15,196 nucleotides of DNA from DATBIO01 sp036556965. Lineage in GTDB: Bacteria; Acidobacteriota; Vicinamibacteria; Fen-336. Shown in pieces: positions 7,227-14,512 of the stretch. Each line of letters opens with the position of its first letter. Positions within the stretch are counted from its first letter, which is position 1. The position numbers and the translations under genes are program-made. The stretch lies in assembly GCA_036556965.1 (NCBI GenBank), contig DATBIO010000309.1, positions 1 to 15,196 of the forward strand, in the 5' to 3' direction. Below the pieces are notes generated by a model. It was not told where the DNA came from. It saw nothing but the letters and a program-made list of their open reading frames with translations, and made no database searches.

Positions 7227-9467
7227 GTGCACATGCCCATGCGGACGCGCGGGATGGCGGCGGCGCTCGGACTACTGTTCGCGGTCGCCGCGCCGGCGCC
7301 GGGAGATGGCGGCCCGCGGCCGGAGCCGGTCCCCGGTCCGGCACCCTGCGCCAAGAGCTCCGACTACCGCGTGGGGACCGGCATCTACGACATCACCGGC
7401 CCCGCCGCCGAGCTGGGCATGATGGGCTACGCGCAGGTGTTCCAGAAGACGGAGGGCATCCACCTCCGCCTGTTCGCCCGCGCCTTCGTGGTCGAGTCGC
7501 CCTGCAACGGCAGGCGGGTGGCCGTGGTCAGCGCCGACCTCGGGCAGGTGTTCCAGTCCGTGCACCAGGGCGTGGTCCGCAAGCTGCGGGCCGCCGGCCT
7601 GCCGTACGACCAGGGCAACGTGCTCATCAGCGCCACCCACACGCACGGCGGCCCGGGCGGCTATTCCCACTACGCGCTCTACAACCTGACCGTCCTGGGC
7701 TTCGACGGGCAGAACTTCGAGGCCATCACGGATGGCATCTTCCAGGCCGTCCGCCGCGCGCACGGCAACCTCCGCGAGGGCCGGATGGGTCTGAGCCGCG
7801 GCGAGCTCGCGGGGGCCAGCAAGAACCGCTCGCCCGAGGCCTACGCGCGGAACCCGGCCGCGGAGCGGGAGTCCTTCGCCCACGACGTGGACCGGGAGAT
7901 GACCCTCCTGCGCTTCGACGGGGCCGACGGCGCCGCCCTGGGCGTCCTCAACTGGTTCGCGGTCCACGGCACCTCGATGAGCAACCGCAACAAGCTCATC
8001 ACCGGCGACAACAAGGGCTACGCCTCCTACCTCTTCGAGAAGGCGAAGGGAGCCGATCACCGCCGGGCGCGCACGTTCGTGGCCGCCTTCGCCCAGAGCA
8101 ACGAGGGAGACGTCTCGCCCAACGTGTTCGAGGGAACCGAGGGGCGCGGCCGCGACGACTTCGACGCGACCGCGCGGTCGGGCCGCCTCCAGTACGAGAA
8201 GGCGCGGCAGCTCTTCGACGGCGCGCAGCGGCCGGTCACGGGGCCGGTCGACGTCCGCTTCGCCCACGTGAGGATGAGCGATCTCGCGGTCGCCTCCCCC
8301 TTCGCGGACGGGCAGGCGCGGCGGACGTGCCCCGGCGCGCTGGGCGCGGCCAGCTTCGCAGGCGCCGAGGACGGGCCCGGGTTCGGCAAGGAAGGCCTGA
8401 ATCGGGAGGAGGCCCTGGACTTCGTGGTCAAGGGCCTCGGCCTCCTCCTGTGCCCGGTGCGGCGGGATCCCTGCCAGGGCGAGAAGCCCGTGGCCCTCGA
8501 CATGTGCCATGAGGTGCCGGGGTGGATCCCGCTCACGCCCGAGGTGCTGCCCCTGCAGATCGTGCGGCTGGGCAACGTCGCCCTGGTGGCGGCGCCATTC
8601 GAGCTGACCACGATGGCGGGCCGGCGGCTGCGCCGGACCGTGCTCGAGGCCCTCGCCCCCGCGGGGGTGGATACCGCCGTGATCGCCGGCCTGGCCAACG
8701 CCTACGCCCACTACGCCACCACCCGCGAGGAATACGCCGCGCAGCACTACGAGGGCGCGTCCACCCATTTCGGGCCCTGGACGCTCGACGCCCTGCGGCA
8801 GGAGTTCGCGCGGCTGGCGCGGGCCATGGCGGCCGGCGAGCCGGTGCCCGCCGGCCCCGCCCCTCGGGACCTCTCCCGGGGACAGACGACCTTGCAGACA
8901 GGCGTCGTACTCGACGCGCCGCCGCTGCTCGGAGCGTTCGGCGCCGTGGCCGAGGACGCCTCGCCGCGGTACCGCCCGGGCGAGACCGTGCACGTGGCGT
9001 TCTGGGCCGCGCATCCCAAGAACGACCTGCGCACCCAGGGGACGTTCCTGGAGGTCCAGCGCCGTACGGCCAGCGGCTGGCAGACCGTGGCCCGCGACGG
9101 GGACTGGGAGACGCGGTTCCGCTGGGAGCGCGTGCTGCCCGCCGCCTCCAAGGCGATCGTGGAGTGGTCCATCCCGGCCAGCGCCCCTCTCGGCACCTAT
9201 CGCATCGTCCATGCCGGCGTGGCGAAGGGCCTGAACCGGCAGCTGTCCCCCTACAGTGGGACCTCCGGCAGGTTCGAGGTGCGGCGCGGCGCGGGCGCCT
9301 CCTGTCGGCGTCACGAGGACTGCGCCGGCTTCGCGGGCCTGGGCCGCCGGGGCGTCGCCTGTTGCGCCGGCCGGTGCACGGGGATGAAGCGGGACTACGT
9401 GGGCATCTGGTGGTGCCCCGCCGAGTGCCGGGCTTCCCTCTTCGCGGCCCCCGGCACCTGCCGCTAG
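7227..9467 (+). CDS. Secreted neutral/alkaline ceramidase with Cys-rich tail
   Basis: 746-residue exported hydrolase that splits the amide bond of ceramide-type sphingolipids into sphingoid base and fatty acid. A Sec signal peptide spans about residues 1-26. Family landmarks appear in order: VGTGIYDITGPAAELGMMGYA, THTHGGPGG (Zn ligand His138), NWFAVHGTS (His247), the nucleophile motif GDVSPN (Ser297), PFELTTMAGRR (Glu459), and NAYAHYATTREEYAAQHYEG with the Tyr ligand at 493 or 496. The catalytic core is therefore complete. A C-terminal Ig-like ceramidase domain (about 560-690) follows, then an atypical tail of about 55 residues (693-746) with eight Cys. GTG 7227 is chosen because GGAG sits 8 nt upstream; ATG 7233 or 7239 are possible. 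It is a monocistronic unit between the amine operon and the propeller pair. The substrate could be a bacterial or host/prey ceramide. Confidence 0.92.
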   Translation: MHMPMRTRGMAAALGLLFAVAAPAPGDGGPRPEPVPGPAPCAKSSDYRVGTGIYDITGPAAELGMMGYAQVFQKTEGIHLRLFARAFVVESPCNGRRVAVVSADLGQVFQSVHQGVVRKLRAAGLPYDQGNVLISATHTHGGPGGYSHYALYNLTVLGFDGQNFEAITDGIFQAVRRAHGNLREGRMGLSRGELAGASKNRSPEAYARNPAAERESFAHDVDREMTLLRFDGADGAALGVLNWFAVHGTSMSNRNKLITGDNKGYASYLFEKAKGADHRRARTFVAAFAQSNEGDVSPNVFEGTEGRGRDDFDATARSGRLQYEKARQLFDGAQRPVTGPVDVRFAHVRMSDLAVASPFADGQARRTCPGALGAASFAGAEDGPGFGKEGLNREEALDFVVKGLGLLLCPVRRDPCQGEKPVALDMCHEVPGWIPLTPEVLPLQIVRLGNVALVAAPFELTTMAGRRLRRTVLEALAPAGVDTAVIAGLANAYAHYATTREEYAAQHYEGASTHFGPWTLDALRQEFARLARAMAAGEPVPAGPAPRDLSRGQTTLQTGVVLDAPPLLGAFGAVAEDASPRYRPGETVHVAFWAAHPKNDLRTQGTFLEVQRRTASGWQTVARDGDWETRFRWERVLPAASKAIVEWSIPASAPLGTYRIVHAGVAKGLNRQLSPYSGTSGRFEVRRGAGASCRRHEDCAGFAGLGRRGVACCAGRCTGMKRDYVGIWWCPAECRASLFAAPGTCR

Positions 9468-9480
9468 GGCGATCGCGCCC

Positions 9481-9495
9481 GCCCGCCGCGCGGGC
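9481..9495 (+). terminator. Hairpin after the ceramidase gene
   Basis: GCCCGC (9481-9486), loop CGC, GCGGGC (9490-9495), starting 13 nt after the ceramidase stop and followed by TTCCT. The stem is perfect and all G/C, but the T-run is short, so it is a moderate intrinsic-terminator candidate. Confidence 0.42.
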
Positions 9496-9560
9496 TTCCT
9501 GACGCCGGGATCCAGGGGCGTGGACACCGGCGTGAAACTTTGCCAAACCGGCGTTTTCCC

Positions 9561-9590
9561 TTGCCGAAGGGCCGCCGCCAAACGTAGTTT
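9561..9590 (+). promoter_or_regulatory. Candidate promoter of the propeller pair with A/T-rich operator-like repeats
   Basis: TTGCCG (9561-9566), 18-bp spacer, TAGTTT (9585-9590) form a plausible -35/-10 pair, about 52 nt before ATG 9643. The -10 lies inside the inverted repeat CAAAC-GTA-GTTTG (9579-9591). The motif GCCAAAC also occurs twice as a direct repeat (9542-9548 and 9577-9583), 35 bp apart. The stretch 9533-9592 is clearly richer in A/T than its surroundings. Confidence 0.4.
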
Positions 9591-9642
9591 GCCGCGGATC
9601 GTGCCTGCGGGCGCCGGGGGCCGGACCCGCGGAGGAGCGCCG

Positions 9643-10875
9643 ATGATCGGCCGCCGAAGCCTCTTCGCCCTCGTTCCCGTACTCGCCAGCGCCGCGCTGG
9701 CCGGACCCTCCCGCGGCGCCGACTTCCCGCGGCTCTGGGGGCCCGAGGGCGACGGCCGCGCCGCGGAAGATCTGGCCATCCCCGCGAGCGGCAGCCCCTC
9801 CACGCGTCAGGTCTGGCGCCGCGCCATCGGCAGCGGCTACTCCGGCATCGCCGTGGTGGGCGCGCGCGCCTACACGGGCATGGCCCACCAGGGAACCGAC
9901 CACGTGGTGGCCTTCGACGTGGCCACCGGCCGCGAGGCGTGGCGCGCGACCATCGGTCCCACCTACAAGGGGCACAGCGGCTCGCACGACGGGCCCATCG
10001 CCACCCCGACGGTGGCCGACGGTCGCGTGTTCCTGGTGGGTCCCCACGGCGTGCTCGTCGGTCTCGACGCCGCCACGGGCAAGGAGCTGTGGCGGCACGA
10101 CCTGACCAGGGAGTACTCCGCGGCGCCGCCGGTCTACGGCTTCGGCACCTCGCCCCTGGTGGCGGGGAACCTGGTCGTCGTGCACGCGGGGGGCGCCATC
10201 GCCCAGCACGTGGCCGCCTTCGACGCGAAGACGGGCGCCCTCGTCTGGTCCGCCCGCCCCGCGGAGCAGCGCGTGTACTCCAGCCCGATCCTGGCCACCG
10301 TCGGCGGGCGGCCGCAGGTGGTGGGGGTGGCGGGCGACAAGGTGTTCGGGCTGGACCCCAAGACGGGCGCGGTGGTCTTCAGCCACGCCCTCAACTGGAA
10401 CGAGGAGATCTCGCGCAGCCCGCTGGTCCTGCCCGACGGCAGCGTGCTCGTCTCCTCGTGGGGAGAGGCGGCCCTGGTCAAGGTGACGCCGAACGGCCAG
10501 GGCTTCACCACCGCGGAGGCCTGGCGGACGCCACGGCTGAAGAACAGCTACAGCGCCGTCGTGCACCGCGACGGCATGCTCTATGGCTTCAGCGGCGGGT
10601 TCCTGACCTGCGTGGACGCCGCCACCGGCGAGCCCCGCTGGCGCCAGCGCACCTACACGGGCAGCCTGCTCCTGGCGGGGCGGCACCTGCTGGTCCTGGG
10701 CGACAAGTCGGGCGAGCTGATCGTGGTGGAGGCGACGCCGGAGGCCTACCGCGAGCGCGCGCGCACGCCCGTCTTCGCGGCGGGGGCCACCTCCATCACC
10801 GCCCCCGCCCTGGCCGGAGGCCGGGTGTACGTGCGCAACCTGGAGGAGATCGTGGCCCTGGAGATCGGAGGCTGA
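9643..10875 (+). CDS. Exported PQQ-like (WD40-like) beta-propeller protein 1
   Basis: 410-residue protein with an N-terminal export signal (GRRSLFALVPVLASAALAG; the Arg pair also makes Tat conceivable). The remainder is a beta-propeller of PQQ/BamB-like blades with the recurring D-x-x-T-G-x-x-x-W motif: FDVATGREAW, LDAATGKELW, FDAKTGALVW, LDPKTGAVVF and VDAATGEPRW. Such propellers occur in quinoprotein dehydrogenases and in the BamB assembly lipoprotein, but no quinone-site or c-type haem motif (CxxCH) and no lipobox is seen, so this is probably a non-enzymatic periplasmic scaffold or binding protein. ATG 9643 follows GGAGGAG at 5 nt; the frame is open further upstream, to 9520, but that part covers the promoter. 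It is followed 2 nt later by a same-length paralogue. Confidence 0.85.
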   Translation: MIGRRSLFALVPVLASAALAGPSRGADFPRLWGPEGDGRAAEDLAIPASGSPSTRQVWRRAIGSGYSGIAVVGARAYTGMAHQGTDHVVAFDVATGREAWRATIGPTYKGHSGSHDGPIATPTVADGRVFLVGPHGVLVGLDAATGKELWRHDLTREYSAAPPVYGFGTSPLVAGNLVVVHAGGAIAQHVAAFDAKTGALVWSARPAEQRVYSSPILATVGGRPQVVGVAGDKVFGLDPKTGAVVFSHALNWNEEISRSPLVLPDGSVLVSSWGEAALVKVTPNGQGFTTAEAWRTPRLKNSYSAVVHRDGMLYGFSGGFLTCVDAATGEPRWRQRTYTGSLLLAGRHLLVLGDKSGELIVVEATPEAYRERARTPVFAAGATSITAPALAGGRVYVRNLEEIVALEIGG

Positions 10876-10877
10876 CC

Positions 10878-12110
10878 ATGCGCCCTGCCCTGGCCGTCGT
10901 GCTGACCCTCGCCGGCGGCGCCGCCGCCGCCGAGGACTGGCCGCAGTTCCTGGGACCCAACGGGAACGGGGCCGTGGAGGACGCCGCGCTGGACGGCGCG
11001 GTCAAGCTGAAGAAGGCCTGGAGCCAGCCGCTGGAGGGCGGGGCGGCCGGCATCGTGGTGTCGGGCGACCGCCTGTACACGCTGGCCACCGAGGGCGACA
11101 ACGACATCGCCCTCGCGCTGTCCGCTTCCGACGGCAAGCAGCTCTGGCGCACCGTGCTCGACCCCAGCTTCCCCGCCGCCACCAGCGGGCCCACCAGCAC
11201 CCCCGCCCTGGGCCACGGGAACCTCTACACGCTCACGCCCGCCTGCAAGCTGCGCGCGCACGACCCGCAGACGGGAACGGTGCGCTGGACGGTGGACGTC
11301 AAGGAGAAGTTCGGCGCCCAGCTCCGCCTGGGCTGCCACGCCTCCCCCCTGGTGGCCGGCGACAGCCTCATCCTGCAGGCGGCGGGGCGGGACGACCACC
11401 GGCTGGTGGCCCTGGACCCCGCCACGGGCGCGGTGAAGTGGTCGGCCAAGGGCCCGCACCGCGCCATCAGCTACTCCACGCCCGCGGTGGGCGCGCTGGG
11501 CGGCGTGCGGCAGATCGTCCTCCACCACGTCATCCTTCCCCCCGATCCCAACCCCGACAACGTGGCGGCGCGAAGCGGCCTCACCGCCTTCCGCCTCGAG
11601 GACGGCGGCGTGCTGTGGACGGTGGACTTCGAGAAGAACGTGTCCTGGGAGACGCCCCTGCTCCTGCCCGGCGACCGCGTGCTGCTCCTCACCTGGAACG
11701 ACGCCCAGGCCTACAAGGTCACGCGCGCCGGCGACGCCTTCCGCGCGGAGCGGGCGTGGGCCACCGAGGACCTGATCTCCTACGTCTCGCCGCCGGTGGT
11801 GCGCGACGGTCACGTCATCGGCTTCGGCCGCGACTTCCTGACCTGCGTCAACCTCGAGACGGGGAAGACGGTGTGGCGCGAGAAGCTCTACCCCGGCTCC
11901 GTGCTGCGCGCGGGCAACCGCGTGGCCGTCATCGGCGCCAACACGGGGATGGTGCGGGTGGGGGAGGCGGACGCCACGGGTTGGCGCGAGATCGCCGCCG
12001 TGCAGGCGGTGAACCGCGGGGCCAGCGTCTCCACGCCGGCCACCCTGGCCGGGGGCAAGGTCTTCGTGCGCGCGGAGGACGAGCTGGCGGCGGTGGCCAT
12101 CGAGCGCTGA
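10878..12110 (+). CDS. Exported PQQ-like beta-propeller protein 2
   Basis: 410 residues, a paralogue of the preceding gene. A Sec signal peptide (MRPALAVVLTLAGGAAAA) is followed by EDWPQFLGPNGNG, the usual mature start of this propeller group. Blade motifs follow: LSASDGKQLW, HDPQTGTVRW, LDPATGAVKW, FRLEDGGVLW and VNLETGKTVW. The terminal blades of the two proteins align closely, for example GFSGGFLTCVDAATG here versus GFGRDFLTCVNLETG there. The ATG lies 2 nt after the stop of gene 1 and 6 nt after GGAGG (10867-10871), which lies within the end of gene 1, so the two are cotranscribed and probably translationally coupled. Periplasmic or surface location is expected. The biochemical role is not recognised. 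It ends convergently 22 bp from the beta-barrel gene. Confidence 0.86.
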   Translation: MRPALAVVLTLAGGAAAAEDWPQFLGPNGNGAVEDAALDGAVKLKKAWSQPLEGGAAGIVVSGDRLYTLATEGDNDIALALSASDGKQLWRTVLDPSFPAATSGPTSTPALGHGNLYTLTPACKLRAHDPQTGTVRWTVDVKEKFGAQLRLGCHASPLVAGDSLILQAAGRDDHRLVALDPATGAVKWSAKGPHRAISYSTPAVGALGGVRQIVLHHVILPPDPNPDNVAARSGLTAFRLEDGGVLWTVDFEKNVSWETPLLLPGDRVLLLTWNDAQAYKVTRAGDAFRAERAWATEDLISYVSPPVVRDGHVIGFGRDFLTCVNLETGKTVWREKLYPGSVLRAGNRVAVIGANTGMVRVGEADATGWREIAAVQAVNRGASVSTPATLAGGKVFVRAEDELAAVAIER

Positions 12111-12132
12111 GGCGGGGCGCGCGGGGCGGCGG

Positions 12133-12741
12133 TCAGAACCGCACGATCAGGCCGCCCCGCACCTCGCCCTGCGACATCGTGGAGCCGGTGGCGAAGACCA
12201 GGCACCCGCCGAACGAGTTGCAGAACACCTGGCTGTCGCTCTCCAGCACGGTGCCCAGCCACCGTGCGTCGAAGCGCAGCCCGAAGCGCGGGCTCAGGTA
12301 CACCTTGACCCCGCCGGCCAGGTAGAAGGCGAAGCGGGTCTCGCTCTCCAGGGCGTCGGGCTCGGGGATGAGGCGGGTGAGGCCCAGGCCGATGCCCAGG
12401 AAGGGCCGCACGCGGTCCGGCGCCTCGCCGAAGACGTAGTTGCCGCCGAACAGCCAGTTCTCGACGGCGAGGTCGAAGAGCGGCGCACTCGTGAAGAAGC
12501 CGTCGTTGGCCAGCCGCGTGGGCTGCCGGCTGTACTCGACCTCGAGCTCGCCGTCGTCGGCGAGGCGGATTCCCGCGGAGATGCCGAAGGCCGCCGACTC
12601 CTTCACCTCCAGGGGGCCGTCCTCTCCCGCGAGGTCGAAGCCGCCGCCGAAGCGGTAGCCGGCGAGGGGCGTGACCTCCACATCCTGGGCGGTGGCGGGA
12701 ACGGCGGCGAGGAGGAGGACGGCGGCGAGAGGGGCCCGCAT
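12133..12741 (-). CDS. Outer-membrane beta-barrel protein (OmpW/OmpA-barrel-like)
   Basis: 202-residue protein: a Sec signal peptide (MRAPLAAVLLLAAVPATAQ, cut probably after AQ), then alternating amphipathic strands with PLAGYRFGGGF, EVEYSRQP, NWLFGGNYVFG, VRPFLGIGLGLTRL and FYLAGGVKVYLSPRFGLRFDARW. It ends in the aromatic signature GLIVRF, typical of BAM-dependent outer-membrane barrels of about eight strands. Two Cys in CNSFGGC near the C-terminus could form a loop disulfide. The specific ligand is unknown. It begins 5 nt after the amidohydrolase stop on the same strand with only a poor Shine-Dalgarno, so the two probably form an operon with coupled translation. The start is fixed by the signal peptide. 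Confidence 0.82.
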   Translation of the reverse strand: MRAPLAAVLLLAAVPATAQDVEVTPLAGYRFGGGFDLAGEDGPLEVKESAAFGISAGIRLADDGELEVEYSRQPTRLANDGFFTSAPLFDLAVENWLFGGNYVFGEAPDRVRPFLGIGLGLTRLIPEPDALESETRFAFYLAGGVKVYLSPRFGLRFDARWLGTVLESDSQVFCNSFGGCLVFATGSTMSQGEVRGGLIVRF

Positions 12742-12746
12742 GCCAG

Positions 12747-14438
12747 CTACTCGGCGTCCAGGCCGGGGAAGTCGCCCGCGCGGTGGACCACCCTGCCTCC
12801 CAGCAGCGTCAGGTCCACCCGCGTCTCCAGGATGGCCTCCGGCGGCGCGCCGAATATGTCGCGCGAGAGCACGGCCACGTCGGCCAGCTGCCCCACCGCC
12901 AGCGTCCCCTTCTCCTTCTCCTCGAAGGAGGCGAAGGCGGCGTCCGCGGTGTAGTGGCGGAGCGCGCTCTCCAGGCCGACCGCCTGCTCCGGCAGCCAGG
13001 CCCCCGCGGGCTGGCCCTGCCGGGTCTTGCGCGCCGTGGCGCAGTAAAGGCCGCGCATGACGTCGGAAGTGACCACGGGCCAGTCGCTGCCGAAGACGAG
13101 ACGGGCACCCGCCTTCTCCACGCTCCTCCAGGAGAAGCCGCGCGCGGCCCGCTCCTCCCCCGCGTTGCGCCGCCACACGTTCATCAGGTTCTGGTCCGGG
13201 TTGGCGTGGAGGGGCTGCATGGAGGCGATGACGCCCAGGGGCGCGAAGCGCGCGTAGTCGGCGGGGTGGATGGTCTCGATGTGCTCGATGCGGCCCCGGC
13301 GGTCGGCGCGGCCGTTCGCCTTCAGGGCGGCCTCGTGCGCGTCGAGGGCCATGCGCACGGCGCCGTCGCCGATGGCGTGGAGGTAGACCTGCAGGCCCGC
13401 CTCGTCCGCCGCGGTGACGGCGCGGGTGAGAGCGGCCTTCTCCCAGTTGGGCAGGCCGTGGCCGAAGGAGGCGTCGTCGTAGGGCGCGATCATGGCCGCG
13501 GTGTGGGCTTCGACCACGCCGTCCACGTACGCCTTGACCGTGCCGAAGCGCAGGAGCGGCGCGCGCTCCCGCGCGCGCAGGCGCTGGGCCTCCGCCACCG
13601 CTCGCGGGTAGTCGGCGGCGGTCATGGACACGGAGGCGACCAGGCGCACCGTCTGCGCGTCCTCCCGCAGCGCCCGCTCCCACAGCGGCATCTCCGCGGC
13701 GATCTCGTCGACGCCGTAGCCGGCGTCCTGCACGGAGGTGATGCCCTGGGAGTTGAGCAGGCGCATGGCCTGCAGGTAGAGGGCGTACCGTCGCTCCACG
13801 TCCGGCGCCGGGATCTTCGCCTCCACCAGCCCGCGCGCGGACTCCTTCAGCGCGCCCGTGGGCTCGCCCGTGCGGGGGTCGCGCACGATGTGCCCGTTCG
13901 GCGGGTCCTTGGTCTCCTTCGTGATGCCGGCCAGGGCCAGGGCCCTGGAGTTGGCCCACCCGCTGTGTCCGTCGTAGCACTCCATGTACGCCGGCCGGTC
14001 GCTCACCACGGCGTCGAGCTGCTCCCTGGTGGGCAGGCCGCCCGGGAAGGAGCCGTACAGCCACCCGCGCCCGAGCACCCACGGCGCGCCCGCGTTCCTG
14101 GCCGCGAACGCGCGGATGCGCGCCTGCACGGCCTCCACCGACTGGTCCTCGATGAGGTCCACGCGCTCCAGGGACAGCGAGCCGCTCATGAGGTGGACGT
14201 GGGAGTCGTTGAAGCCGGGCACGGCCAGCCGTCCTCCGAGGTCGACCACCCGCTTCGCGGCGGGGCGTCCCGCCGCCGGCCCGACGTAGGTGAACCGGCC
14301 CTCGCGGATGGCCACCGCCTCCGCCCACGGCTGGCCGGGGTCCGCCGTCCAGAAGCGGCCGTTCACCAGGGCAAGGTCGGCGGCGGGCGGCGCGGCGGCC
14401 TGCAGCGTGAGGGGGAGGAGCAGGAGGAACGCGCTCAT
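12747..14438 (-). CDS. Exported amidohydrolase, YtcJ-like
   Basis: 563-residue metal-dependent hydrolase of the amidohydrolase superfamily (YtcJ/amidohydrolase_3 type). A hydrophobic signal of about 16 residues (MSAFLLLLPLTLQAAA) points to export. The catalytic TIM barrel is flanked by the composite beta-sandwich: LALVNGRFWTADP and LAVPGFNDSHVHL (metal His80, His82), the lysine in VKAYVDGVVEAHT (Lys302), YLHAIGDGAV (His354), RIEHIETIHP (His386) and FGSDWPV (Asp452). The C-terminal sandwich ends in LLGGRVVH. All metal-site residues are present, so it is predicted active. The substrate is unknown: the group hydrolyses C-N or C-O bonds in diverse amides, ureas or formamides. It is divergent from the second flavoprotein gene, with overlapping promoters, and upstream in an operon with the beta-barrel gene. 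Confidence 0.9.
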   Translation of the reverse strand: MSAFLLLLPLTLQAAAPPAADLALVNGRFWTADPGQPWAEAVAIREGRFTYVGPAAGRPAAKRVVDLGGRLAVPGFNDSHVHLMSGSLSLERVDLIEDQSVEAVQARIRAFAARNAGAPWVLGRGWLYGSFPGGLPTREQLDAVVSDRPAYMECYDGHSGWANSRALALAGITKETKDPPNGHIVRDPRTGEPTGALKESARGLVEAKIPAPDVERRYALYLQAMRLLNSQGITSVQDAGYGVDEIAAEMPLWERALREDAQTVRLVASVSMTAADYPRAVAEAQRLRARERAPLLRFGTVKAYVDGVVEAHTAAMIAPYDDASFGHGLPNWEKAALTRAVTAADEAGLQVYLHAIGDGAVRMALDAHEAALKANGRADRRGRIEHIETIHPADYARFAPLGVIASMQPLHANPDQNLMNVWRRNAGEERAARGFSWRSVEKAGARLVFGSDWPVVTSDVMRGLYCATARKTRQGQPAGAWLPEQAVGLESALRHYTADAAFASFEEKEKGTLAVGQLADVAVLSRDIFGAPPEAILETRVDLTLLGGRVVHRAGDFPGLDAE

Positions 14439-14444
14439 GGCCGC

Positions 14445-14450
14445 ATTCTA
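14445..14450 (-). promoter_or_regulatory. -10 element giving a leaderless amidohydrolase mRNA
   Basis: On the - strand TAGAAT (one mismatch from TATAAT) ends 6 nt before the ATG at 14438. Transcription would begin at or within a base or two of the start codon, and no Shine-Dalgarno precedes the ATG. No good -35 is seen (GCGGCC at 17 bp). Confidence 0.4.
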
Positions 14451-14453
14451 GCG

Positions 14454-14483
14454 TTGACACCCGTCCAGGCCGCGGCCTATGGT
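14454..14483 (+). promoter_or_regulatory. Sigma-70-type promoter with palindrome in its spacer
   Basis: A perfect TTGACA -35 (14454-14459), an 18-bp spacer and TATGGT -10 (14478-14483) give a leader of about 23 nt to ATG 14513, with GAGGAGG at 14502-14508. The spacer contains the 12-bp perfect palindrome AGGCCGCGGCCT (14467-14478), touching the -10, which is a suitable operator position for steric repression or MerR-like control. It overlaps the divergent amidohydrolase promoter. Confidence 0.55.
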
Positions 14484-14512
14484 GCGGACCTTCCCGCGCG
14501 AGAGGAGGACCC

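Noticed and set aside
4367..7354. Stop-free 995-codon frame on the - strand opposite the permease and PuuB-like genes
   Set aside because: Low-complexity shadow composition with no recognisable fold; opposite two clear protein families.
7272..10686. Long - strand frames (7272-9803, 8533-10686) opposite ceramidase and propeller 1
   Set aside because: Shadow frames; the + strand carries complete ceramidase and propeller motifs with good ribosome sites.
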